DNA from: Candidatus Latescibacterota bacterium
GTDB lineage: Bacteria; Latescibacterota; UBA2968; UBA8231
Assembly (NCBI GenBank): GCA_021295675.1
Contig: JAGWBY010000067.1
Location: 25,455 to 38,778, forward strand
Length of the DNA stretch: 13,324 bases
Direction: 5' to 3'
The notes under the pieces were generated by a model. It was not told where the DNA came from and made no database searches. It saw nothing but the letters and a program-made list of their open reading frames with translations. Every line of letters begins with the position of its first letter. Position 1 is the first letter of the stretch. The position numbers and the translations under genes were made by a program. This document shows, piece after piece, positions 1-6,197 of this stretch.

Positions 1-1
1 C

Positions 2-826
2 TTTGCCGCGCTTAGGGATCCGGCCGTTTGGGACGCCTATTTGCTCGACAATTGTGGGTTGACGCAGGAGCAGCTACTCAAGATCGACTTTCGGGCTGCC
101 TTGGACGAGACCATTCGCCGCCGCGACTTAGACCACTATCGCCGCTTCCTCAGCGAGCTAGAGTGCGACTCCATTTTCGACTACCAGATGCAGCTTGTGA
201 TGAGCACCTATCCGGGGTGGCGGGTGCTGTTCTACCACGACATTGCCCACGCCCTAACGCGCTCCGGCTCGGTGGCGGGCGAATCCGGGCTGACGCGGCG
301 GCCGGTGCCCTTGCTGCCACGGGCCATTGCCGAGTTGGGGGGGCGCTACTACCAAGCAGATATCCATCCCGAAACGCAGATGGGCGATGCCAACTTCCTC
401 GACCATCCCCATCGCGGCATCACCACTGGACAGACGGGTATTATCGGCAGTGGGTGCCACATTTATCCGTGTACTTTGGGCGGCCTCAGCGGCAAGGTGC
501 AGCAGCGCCATCCCGTCATTGGCGATTACGTGTTCATTGGCACGGATGCCGGGATTTTCGGCCCTGTGCAGGTGGGCGACCGCACGGCGATTGGAGCCAA
601 CACTGAAATCAACGGGATCGTCGCGATTGGCCCGGATTGCCGGATCGGCGTGTCGGTATCTATCGGCACGATCATAACGAGGGCTGTGCGGCCTGGAGCG
701 ATTAAATTGGGGGCCGGAGTGCGCGTGGGGGCTGGCACTGTCATTGAGAATGATTCGCCGCTCGAATTAGTCATTCCCGACCAAGCGGCGATTCCAGTGC
801 GCAGCCACGTGGTCAACGTCGTGTAG
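2..826 (+). CDS. Serine O-acetyltransferase-like enzyme (5' end outside window)
   Basis: The reading frame is open from the first bases, so the true start lies upstream; a TTG at 41 is probably internal. The product is a left-handed beta-helix acyltransferase of the serine acetyltransferase family, which transfers acetyl from acetyl-CoA to L-serine to give O-acetylserine for cysteine synthesis. An alpha-helical N-terminal part is followed by hexapeptide repeats. ADIHP (Asp codon 359-361) and LDH (His codon 404-406) reproduce the Asp and His of E. coli CysE Asp143/His158 with the same 15-residue spacing. The block IYPCTLGG, then RHPVIGDYVFIG, matches the CoA-side strands and loop. After the usual end of the helix the chain carries several more hexapeptide-like turns, so the C-terminus is longer than in CysE. 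No cysK or sulfur gene is visible nearby, so substrate is not proven; another hydroxyl O-acetyltransferase is possible. Confidence 0.8.
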   Translation, partial: FAALRDPAVWDAYLLDNCGLTQEQLLKIDFRAALDETIRRRDLDHYRRFLSELECDSIFDYQMQLVMSTYPGWRVLFYHDIAHALTRSGSVAGESGLTRRPVPLLPRAIAELGGRYYQADIHPETQMGDANFLDHPHRGITTGQTGIIGSGCHIYPCTLGGLSGKVQQRHPVIGDYVFIGTDAGIFGPVQVGDRTAIGANTEINGIVAIGPDCRIGVSVSIGTIITRAVRPGAIKLGAGVRVGAGTVIENDSPLELVIPDQAAIPVRSHVVNVV

Positions 827-830
827 GTTA

Positions 831-995
831 TTGCTGTTCTCCACCGACGAAGACCGACGACTCGACCCCGAGCAGACGCACTATGCGCCTTTAACCGCTC
901 CTGAGGGTAGCGAAAGGCGATTCGCAGTCGAGATTGACTACGAGTTCTCCGGGCGCTTGAACGTCGAAAGCCGGTGGTTCCCCGAAGCTCAATAA
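831..995 (+). other. Short coding-like stretch, possible gene remnant
   Basis: Between the acetyltransferase and the toxin gene, frame 3 is open for about 54 codons and ends in TAA at 993-995. It has no ATG, only a TTG at 831, and no ribosome binding site. The translation is acidic and protein-like, for example FAVEIDYEFSGRLNVESRWF, with coding-like codon usage. It overlaps the 3' end of the yoeB-like gene on the other strand by a few bases. I do not recognise the family. It may be the C-terminal relic of a lost gene. Confidence 0.25.
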
Positions 996-1291
996 TGATA
1001 GCGCGCCTGCAAGAAATCTATACGTCCTTCGCTTACCATATACACTAGGCGATGTTCTTCCGTAAGGCGTCGCGACCAGGTCCCGGATGGGAGGTATTTG
1101 AGGGGTTCTGGTTTGCCGATGCCTGAGAATGGGTCGCGGAGAACGGCCTGTATCAGATCAAAGGCGCGCAGCGCTATTTTGCGGTTGGTCTGTACCCAGT
1201 AACGCAGATCTTCAACGAATTCAGGATGGAATACTCCTACCCATTCGCGAGTGGCGGGGGCGTCCTTTCTTCTAATTTTTTTCTTCGACAA
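989..1291 (-). CDS. yoeB: YoeB-family mRNA interferase toxin
   Basis: This is a RelE-superfamily, ribosome-dependent mRNA endonuclease, the toxin of a type II TA system. It aligns with E. coli YoeB across its whole length: a DLRYW stretch near the N-terminus, GKPEPLK (Glu62), WSRRLTEEHRLVY (Glu79, Arg81) and the C-terminal RYHY (His99, Tyr100). These correspond to catalytic Glu46, Glu63, Arg65, His83 and Tyr84, so the enzyme should be active. The only plausible start I see is a TTG at 1289-1291 lying inside the end of the antitoxin gene (20-base overlap), which implies translational coupling and weak independent initiation. The roughly 15 basic N-terminal residues exceed the usual YoeB length, so the exact start is uncertain. 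Upstream partner: yefM-like gene. Confidence 0.9.
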   Translation of the reverse strand: MSKKKIRRKDAPATREWVGVFHPEFVEDLRYWVQTNRKIALRAFDLIQAVLRDPFSGIGKPEPLKYLPSGTWSRRLTEEHRLVYMVSEGRIDFLQARYHY

Positions 1292-1562
1292 GACCGAGTT
1301 CCCGGCGCAGCTCTTCTACGGAAGCAGGGGACAACTCCCGGCTTTGTGCGCGGTTGATCGCTGTGAGAAGGCGTTGGGCGTTTTTGGGCGATCTGAGGAG
1401 ATGGGCGGTTTCGAGGAGGCTGGCTAATTCGTCGGCTGAAACCAACGCGACGTCTTCGGCATTGCGCCGTCGTATGATCACGGGCTCGCGGGTGGAGGCG
1501 ACTTCGTCGCAGAGCGATGCGAGTGCGGCTCTGGCTTGGGTATAGGTCGTAATGGTGGTCAT
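1272..1562 (-). CDS. yefM: YefM/Phd-family antitoxin
   Basis: This 96-residue protein has the Phd/YefM layout: an N-terminal DNA-binding fold (MTTITTYTQAR..LASLCDEV) with the typical segment VIIRRRNAEDVALVSADELASL, then a flexible acidic C-terminal half expected to wrap around and neutralise YoeB. The ATG at 1562 follows AGGAG with a 6-base gap. It is first in a two-gene operon with yoeB, overlapping it by 20 bases. The upstream region contains TGTACA-type sites like those bound by E. coli YefM, so autoregulation is likely. Family assignment is confident from both the sequence and the partner. Confidence 0.9.
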   Translation of the reverse strand: MTTITTYTQARAALASLCDEVASTREPVIIRRRNAEDVALVSADELASLLETAHLLRSPKNAQRLLTAINRAQSRELSPASVEELRRELGLVEEKN

Positions 1563-1574
1563 TTGATTCTCCTA

Positions 1575-1618
1575 TGATATGTACCTATTTACTGTACATG
1601 TTGTGAAAATCCTGTCAA
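1575..1618 (-). promoter_or_regulatory. yefM-yoeB operator/promoter region with TGTACA-type sites
   Basis: Just upstream of yefM lie TGTACC (1580-1585) and TGTACA (1593-1598), with centres 13 bases apart. E. coli YefM-YoeB binds two palindromes sharing a TGTACA core with centres 12 bases apart, so this is a good candidate autoregulatory operator. A perfect TTGACA (minus strand, 1618-1613) could be the -35 box. No convincing -10 stands at 17 bases; AT-rich TAAATA further on is a weak option. The same 120-base gap must also drive the divergent sigma gene. Confidence 0.55.
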
Positions 1619-1683
1619 GTTTGTCCCGACGGTTCCTTTTTGCGGATACCTTTGTCGCCTAAGAAGCAACTATAAGGGTGATC

Positions 1684-3003
1684 ATGGAACGGAATGGAGA
1701 AAGCTGCGTGCAGGCGTTTGGTTTGCTCGTTGGGGAACACACGCCGTGGCTGCTGGTGCGGCTCATCCGCAGGCTGGGTTCACAAGAGGCGGCAGAAGAC
1801 GTCTTGCAGGAGGCGTTTATTGCCGCGTATCAGCAGCTAGCGGAGTTACGCGCTCCCGAGCGATTCGGCGCTTGGCTGTGCTCGATCGCCGACAACAAAG
1901 CGCGCATGTGGCAGCGGCGTCGTATCACGCAACTCAATCTGTTGGATCAGCTCAACCTCACGGCACCGCCCGAGCAGGAGAAGCAGGAAATCAGGGCGCT
2001 GGTGCGAAAGGCGATCGGGCAATTGAGTGATCCCCACCGAGACGTGATCGTCCACCACTACCTCAAGGGCTATTCGTATCAGCAGACAGCAACCTTGCTG
2101 CACCTCCAAACCGGAGTGGTAAAGAGCCGTCTGCAAAAGGCCCGGAAACGCCTGCAAAAGGAGATCATGGCGATGGCGGAATCCAGCACTGCACAGACAT
2201 TCAAACTCGGCCCGGACGATCTAACTGGACTGCGTCACGTAGCTCGCTTCACCAGCGACGATCCCCAGCGGCTCATTATGCACTGCGTCTGTCTCGACGC
2301 TGGCGGCAGAGTTATCGCAACGGATGGCTCGCGGCTGCTCAACTGGTCGAGTAAGGGGCTAGCGTCGTTGCCAGCTCCGGTAATCCTCGATTCGCTGAAA
2401 GCTGAAATGATCCCGGAGACCGACTCGGCAACGCTGATTCTCGAAGAGGAATCGGCTACGTTGCAGACCGCGGACGGTCGCAGAGTGACGTTCCCTGCAA
2501 TTTCTGGACCGTACCTTAAGTACCAAGAGGCCGTCGGCACTCCCGGCCTGATCTTGGCGGTCGTGCGCAGCGAGCGTCTGATGGCCTGCGTGGAGGAGAT
2601 CGAGCCGTTCGTCAGAGATCGCCACGAACTGGGGAAAAGTGGCTGGAAGTACGTGCCCCGCGTAGAGATGCGGGTGTCTAGTACAGAGGGAAAACTGGCG
2701 TTGCGGACGACGCGGGATCAGGGGTTCAGTCGGACTGGAGAAAATGCGGACGACCTGCAAGATGACAACCTCCCGGACTGGGAGCATTCCGTGAGTTGCC
2801 CTGCTGATGTGACGAATATCGAGGATGGAGGATCATTCCGTGTTGACCTCAATCACGACTTTCTCAAAACGATTGTGGAGGCACTGAAAGACGCGGCAGA
2901 GGAGATACGGATATATTTTGAGCATCGTGAGGCACCTCTTCATTTTGAGGTGGGTGAGGAACACCACGCTGCCGTGCTCATGCCGATGCGAGTGGAGTCC
3001 TGA
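1684..3003 (+). CDS. ECF-type sigma factor fused to a DNA polymerase III beta-clamp-like module
   Basis: The ATG at 1684 is preceded by AAGGG with a 5-base gap and is preferred over GTG 1678; the product is 439 residues. Residues about 13-79 are sigma2 (EDVLQEAFIAAYQQL, then RFGAWLCSIADNKARMWQRRR), which contacts core RNA polymerase and the -10 region. Residues about 103-160 are sigma4 (QLSDPHRDVI, GYSYQQTATLL, VVKSRLQKARKRL), which reads the -35 element. The remaining 270 residues are not a usual ECF tail. Residues 173-285 follow DnaN domain II (RVIATDGSRL, then DGRRVTFPAISGPYLKYQ), and 287-436 follow domain III, with FRVDLNHDFLKTIVEAL and the terminal VLMPMR signature. DnaN domain I is absent. 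The clamp part could tether the sigma to DNA, to replisome partners or to clamp-binding peptides. No anti-sigma gene is adjacent. Confidence 0.85.
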   Translation: MERNGESCVQAFGLLVGEHTPWLLVRLIRRLGSQEAAEDVLQEAFIAAYQQLAELRAPERFGAWLCSIADNKARMWQRRRITQLNLLDQLNLTAPPEQEKQEIRALVRKAIGQLSDPHRDVIVHHYLKGYSYQQTATLLHLQTGVVKSRLQKARKRLQKEIMAMAESSTAQTFKLGPDDLTGLRHVARFTSDDPQRLIMHCVCLDAGGRVIATDGSRLLNWSSKGLASLPAPVILDSLKAEMIPETDSATLILEEESATLQTADGRRVTFPAISGPYLKYQEAVGTPGLILAVVRSERLMACVEEIEPFVRDRHELGKSGWKYVPRVEMRVSSTEGKLALRTTRDQGFSRTGENADDLQDDNLPDWEHSVSCPADVTNIEDGGSFRVDLNHDFLKTIVEALKDAAEEIRIYFEHREAPLHFEVGEEHHAAVLMPMRVES

Positions 3004-3019
3004 ACAGCAAGGATCAGCC

Positions 3020-3257
3020 TTAAGAGATGAGTCGGTCATACTCAGAGTGTGGGCCGATCCAAAACCAAGTGATCGTATCCCTCTCTTTGAGTCCTAATGC
3101 TCTCCACTGACGTCCGATACGCACTGGGTTTAAAGGAAAGCCCTGGTTGATCTGGATTTTTGCGCCATCTCTTATAGACGACTGCCGCCCTAGTTTGAAT
3201 GGTCTTGGGAAGCTGATAATAGGCATCCCAGAAACTGGGGTGAGTCTTTGATCTCAT
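3020..3257 (-). pseudogene. RelE/ParE-like toxin gene interrupted by a one-base frameshift
   Basis: Starting at ATG 3257, the first frame gives RSKTHPSFWDAYYQLPKTIQ...RKNPDQPGLSFKP, the front half of a small RelE/ParE-type toxin. The matching back half, VRIGRQWRALGLKERDTITW then FWIGPHSEYDRLIS, is in another frame and ends at TAA 3020. The frames meet at TTTAAACCC (3134-3126, minus strand); dropping one C of CCC restores a continuous protein of about 78 residues. The start overlaps the upstream antitoxin stop as ATGA, the normal coupling of such pairs. It is either an inactivated gene, an assembly indel in a short C run, or, less likely, a +1 recoding site. Only the joined frame looks like a full toxin. 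Confidence 0.75.
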
Positions 3258-3520
3258 GGACTTGATGGGTTCAAGTCGCTGGGATCAAAATCATGGACCC
3301 TCCCTTCTTGAATATCCTGTCGAACTTGCTTTACCATTTTTTCCAACCAAGCATGAGATTTTCTTGATCCCACTAGGGCGTCCCATTCGGCTTCGTCCTT
3401 CTCGTCCTCTGGACCCCAAGTATCATCTACTACCGCTAGGAGAGCTTCCGCGATAGCGTCCTGCTCTTTTTCGCTCAGCGTTGAGATTTTGTCGAAAGCA
3501 TTTTTGAGTTTGTTGGTCAT
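3254..3520 (-). CDS. Putative antitoxin of a RelE/ParE-type pair
   Basis: This is an 88-residue, strongly acidic, helix-rich protein: an N-terminal segment KLKNAFDKISTLSEKEQDAI, then AEWDALVGSRKSHAWLEKM and a tail EGRVHDFDPSDL. The style, an L..L...EQ..IA.ALL start and a D..EWD.L...........V...I..G body, is that of small unnamed antitoxins encoded just upstream of RelE-like toxins. I rely mainly on that context: it overlaps the following toxin start by four bases (ATGA). ATG 3520 is preceded by GAGGG at a workable distance and by a good sigma70-type promoter. With the toxin frame broken, it may now be an orphan antitoxin. Confidence 0.65.
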   Translation of the reverse strand: MTNKLKNAFDKISTLSEKEQDAIAEALLAVVDDTWGPEDEKDEAEWDALVGSRKSHAWLEKMVKQVRQDIQEGRVHDFDPSDLNPSSP

Positions 3521-3550
3521 ATCAGCCCTCGTTAAGAATCATTCTGTAAA

Positions 3551-3579
3551 AGCATACCTGAATAGCTTTTCTTCGTCAA
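3551..3579 (-). promoter_or_regulatory. Sigma70-type promoter of the second TA operon
   Basis: On the minus strand, TTGACG (3579-3574) and TATGCT (3556-3551) are separated by exactly 17 bases. Transcription would begin near 3544, leaving a leader of about 24 bases that contains GAGGG before the antitoxin ATG at 3520. The promoter sits in the 78-base gap after the crotonase gene, so the TA pair can be expressed independently of it. Confidence 0.6.
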
Positions 3580-3598
3580 TCTCGACACCTCAAGAATA

Positions 3599-4387
3599 TC
3601 ATCTTCCCTTCCATTGTGGCTTGCGTTTTTCGGCGAATGCCCGCGGCCCTTCGGCGTAGTCCTCCGACAGCCGCAAGCGGCGCACGGCCGTCAGGTCCTC
3701 CAGTTGGCCCTGCGCCTGGGAGATGGGGGACTCGATGGTGTGCAGCGCCACCTGCTTGGCGGCTTGGACGGCGAGGGGGCCGCACGCTAGGATCTCGGCG
3801 GCCCAGCGCTCGGCCGTAGCCATCACTGGTTCGTCGTCGGCTACTTCATTGACCAAGCCCATGGCTAGGGCTTCCTGTGCCGAGAATAGCTTGCCGGTCA
3901 GGAGCATGCCCATAGCCAAGTGGTAGGGGATGCGGCGCGGCAGTTTGAGCACGCCGCCGGCATCGGCTAGCAGACCGCGCCGGGCCTCGGGAAAACCAAA
4001 GCGGGCGCTTGCGGCTGCCACGATCAGGTCGCAGTGCAGCGCTAGTTCCAGACCGCCGCCGATGGCATAACCGTTGACTGCGGCGATGATCGGCTTGTAG
4101 CAGCGGTCGAGGATGTGGACCGGGGAGTGGACTGGGTTGCGGAGTTGATCGTCGTCTGTTTGTTCGACGCGATATTTCAGGTCCGTGCCAGCCGAGAAAG
4201 CGCGCTCGCCGGCACCGGTGAGAATGGCGACCCAGACTTGGTCGTCGGCGATGAAGTCGTCCCAAGCCCTAGTCAGCTCGGCGTGGGCCGGGGGATGGAG
4301 GGCGTTCATCACTTGCGGGCGATTCACCGTCACATAGGCGATGCGGCCCTTTTTCTCGTAGAGGATATGTTCGAATGGTGGGGGCAT
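3599..4387 (-). CDS. Enoyl-CoA hydratase/isomerase family protein (CaiD-like crotonase)
   Basis: A 262-residue single-domain crotonase that would hydrate, dehydrate or isomerise a CoA thioester. The oxyanion hole comes from AFSAGTDLK (63-71) and GYAIGGGLELAL (106-117). Both general acid-base glutamates of classical hydratases are present: Glu114 in GGGLEL and Glu134 in FGFPEARRG. The segments SAGTDLK and LLADAGGVLKLPRRIPYHLA resemble carnitinyl-CoA dehydratase (CaiD)-type members more than fatty-acid hydratases. ATG 4387 follows AAGGAG at the right spacing. It is transcribed alone: the gene upstream is divergent and the one downstream has its own promoter, so no pathway partner is given by context. 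The family is certain, the substrate is not. Confidence 0.9.
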   Translation of the reverse strand: MPPPFEHILYEKKGRIAYVTVNRPQVMNALHPPAHAELTRAWDDFIADDQVWVAILTGAGERAFSAGTDLKYRVEQTDDDQLRNPVHSPVHILDRCYKPIIAAVNGYAIGGGLELALHCDLIVAAASARFGFPEARRGLLADAGGVLKLPRRIPYHLAMGMLLTGKLFSAQEALAMGLVNEVADDEPVMATAERWAAEILACGPLAVQAAKQVALHTIESPISQAQGQLEDLTAVRRLRLSEDYAEGPRAFAEKRKPQWKGR

Positions 4388-4568
4388 GGGGTCTCCTTAC
4401 TGGATGCTCTCTTTCAGACTACCGCTAAGCACTTCGCGGCGCAAGTGGGAGACGATCTGGTGGACTATCTTGGGTAAAACCAACTAAGCTCTACTGATAG
4501 ATAAGTGGCTGTAAATAGGAGTTGTGGATAGGGATTTCTTGGTTAAAGTTAAAGTGGGGGTACAAAAT
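4388..4568. other. Divergent intergenic region with a short coding-like fragment
   Basis: This gap separates the crotonase (minus) from the first CBM9-like gene (plus). Plus frame 4394-4477 reads LLDALFQTTAKHFAAQVGDD and on to a stop, which looks like protein rather than random sequence, but I cannot name it and it has no start of its own. It may be the relic of a third gene. No clear promoter pair was found for either flanking gene. Confidence 0.25.
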
Positions 4569-5393
4569 ATGACGAGTAAATACGGCTATTCGGAAGAGGG
4601 TTTGAAGCACTATACCAGCTATCGGGCAAAGGGTCCGATTGTGGTGGATGGACACCTCGATGAAGAATCGTGGCAACTGGTGCCCAAATCGCCGCGTTTT
4701 GAGGATCTGGAAGAACCGGGCCGACCGGCTTTTTTCGACACTCGGGCTGCGGTGCTGTGGGACGACGAGTACCTCTATGTGGGCTTCTGGCTGGAGGAAC
4801 CGGATGTGCGGGCGACCTATACCACGCGCGATTCCATGATCTGCGAGGAGAACGACGTGGAGGTCTTTATTGCCGGCGAGGATAGCTATTACGAATTCGA
4901 GCTGAACGCCTTGGGCACTATCATGGAGCGGTTTTACGTGTGGCAGGACGCCTATATCGAGGCTGGGTACGCCGAGCTTCCTGAATTCGATCTGCTGGGT
5001 ACTCGGCTGGTGGATACCCTCGGAGGACCGCGGTCGGGACACCGGCATCCGCGCGGGCGGCGTTGGGCCTTCCGCGAATGGGACATGCCGGGGTTGCAAT
5101 GGGCGGTGCAGGTAGATGGCACCATCAATGATTCCAGCGACACCGACCGGGGCTGGACCGCGGAAATCGCCTTTCCGTGGCAGGGGTTGAAGCACTTGGC
5201 GGACGGGCGCTCGCTGCCGGCGCGGGAAGGGGATATATGGCGGATGGACTTTTCGCGTTTCCAGTGGATTGAGGAGGGCGGCACGCGGGTGTGTCCGGGG
5301 TGGGCTTGGACCAGTCACGGAACTTATGATTCGCACATCCCGGATCGCTTCAGTGTGATACACTTTTCTGAAAAGGTGGTAGGTGAGCAATGA
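4569..5393 (+). CDS. CBM9-like carbohydrate-binding protein, first of a tandem pair
   Basis: A 274-residue stand-alone protein of the carbohydrate-binding family 9-like fold. Diagnostic blocks in order: IVVDGHLDEESW (the opening strand with dG.lDE..W), FFDTRAAVLWDDEYLYVGFW, EENDVEVFI, YYEFELNALGTIMERFYVWQ, RGWTAEIAFPWQGL and a final DRFSVIHF. There is no signal peptide, so it is probably intracellular or part of a complex. I prefer ATG 4569, preceded by GTGGGGGT, over GTG 4524, whose GGAG lies only two bases away; the N-terminus then matches that of the downstream paralogue. It overlaps that gene by four bases (ATGA), so the two are translationally coupled. The bound ligand is unknown; members often accompany glycan-degrading enzymes. 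Confidence 0.8.
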   Translation: MTSKYGYSEEGLKHYTSYRAKGPIVVDGHLDEESWQLVPKSPRFEDLEEPGRPAFFDTRAAVLWDDEYLYVGFWLEEPDVRATYTTRDSMICEENDVEVFIAGEDSYYEFELNALGTIMERFYVWQDAYIEAGYAELPEFDLLGTRLVDTLGGPRSGHRHPRGRRWAFREWDMPGLQWAVQVDGTINDSSDTDRGWTAEIAFPWQGLKHLADGRSLPAREGDIWRMDFSRFQWIEEGGTRVCPGWAWTSHGTYDSHIPDRFSVIHFSEKVVGEQ

Positions 5394-6193
5394 ATGACAA
5401 GACCGTGCGCTACATCTGCCATAGGACCGAAGACGCTATTGATGTGGATGGTCATCTGCGAGAGGAAGCCTGGGCTCGGGCGCCGCGCTCTCCGCGCTTT
5501 GGAGATCACAGCGGACGGCGATCGCTTTTCGACACTCGGGCGGCCATGCTGTGGGACGACGAGTACCTCTACGTGGGCTTCTGGCTGGAAGATCGCGATG
5601 TGTGTGGTGCGCAGGGGGAGGATCCGCTGTCAGTCCGGCAGGACAACAACGCGGGCGTGCTCCTCGTTGGTCGGGGAGCGTACTACGAACTGGCGGTCAA
5701 TCCGCTGGGCGCGACCTCGGAGATGTTCCACATCTGGAAGGATGCCTATCAGCGCGGCGGCCGCTACGACGTGCCGGAGTTCGATTTGGCGGTGCATCGG
5801 CCCGAAGTCTTGGGCGGGGGATCGAATTCCGATTATCGCGCCATGCGCTGGGCTTTTTCGCATTGGCGCTTTCCCGGATTACAAGTCGGGGTGCAGGTCG
5901 AAGGTAGCCTGAACAAACGAGATGATATCGACCAAGGCTGGAGCGTGGAACTGGCTTTCCCTTGGGAGGGGTTGAAAAGGCTGGCGGACGCGCAAAGTCT
6001 GCCCCCGGCCGTCGGCGATGTCTGGCGGGTTGGGCTGGTGCGGCGTCAGATCGTCGATCAGCGCGCCAGTCGGCGGCAGGTCTCGTGGACTTGGCAGCCC
6101 CTTGTCGAAAGTAACCTGCACGTGCCCGAGACTCATCTCGAGGTGGAATTTTCCCGCCTGCCGTCGGGCGAATCTTCCGCGAATTCGGCGTAA
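5390..6193 (+). CDS. CBM9-like carbohydrate-binding protein, second of a tandem pair
   Basis: A 267-residue paralogue of the preceding gene with the same block order: IDVDGHLREEAW, LFDTRAAMLWDDEYLYVGFW, YYELAVNPLGATSEMFHIWK, QGWSVELAFPWEGL, VGDVWRVGLVRRQ and a closing LEVEFSRL. It starts at ATG 5390 inside the stop of the first copy. It differs in the middle: the acidic EENDVEVFI becomes QDNNAGVLLVG, and the Trp- and Gly-rich segment before the C-terminus is changed, which suggests a different ligand or a heterodimer partner role. No secretion signal is visible. It converges on the creatininase-family gene with only four bases between the stops, so any terminator must lie within coding sequence. 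Confidence 0.8.
   Translation: MNDKTVRYICHRTEDAIDVDGHLREEAWARAPRSPRFGDHSGRRSLFDTRAAMLWDDEYLYVGFWLEDRDVCGAQGEDPLSVRQDNNAGVLLVGRGAYYELAVNPLGATSEMFHIWKDAYQRGGRYDVPEFDLAVHRPEVLGGGSNSDYRAMRWAFSHWRFPGLQVGVQVEGSLNKRDDIDQGWSVELAFPWEGLKRLADAQSLPPAVGDVWRVGLVRRQIVDQRASRRQVSWTWQPLVESNLHVPETHLEVEFSRLPSGESSANSA
5526..5589 (+). repeat. 64-nt block nearly identical to 4732-4795 (tandem gene duplication)
   Basis: By eye, 60 of 64 bases match between 5526-5589 and 4732-4795, covering the FDTRAA..LWDDEYLYVGFWLE segment, while the flanking coding sequence is much more diverged. The spacing between copies is 794 bases. Confidence 0.8.
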
Positions 6194-6197
6194 GTTT

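Noticed and set aside
1618..1683. ECF-type autoregulated promoter for the sigma-clamp gene
   Set aside because: I looked for a GGAAC-type -35 followed by a spaced -10 on the plus strand; only fragments such as GGTTCC and TGTCG were seen, too weak to support.
3126..3134. TTTAAAC heptamer at the toxin frame junction, as a programmed -1 frameshift site
   Set aside because: A -1 slip at this heptamer would move from the second frame to the first, whereas the toxin needs the opposite move (+1). A simple indel in CCC explains it better.
4491..5390. Long open frame of about 299 codons on the minus strand across the first CBM9-like gene
   Set aside because: It is the antisense shadow of a gene with clear domain motifs; its translation is rich in Arg, Pro and His and shows no family signature.
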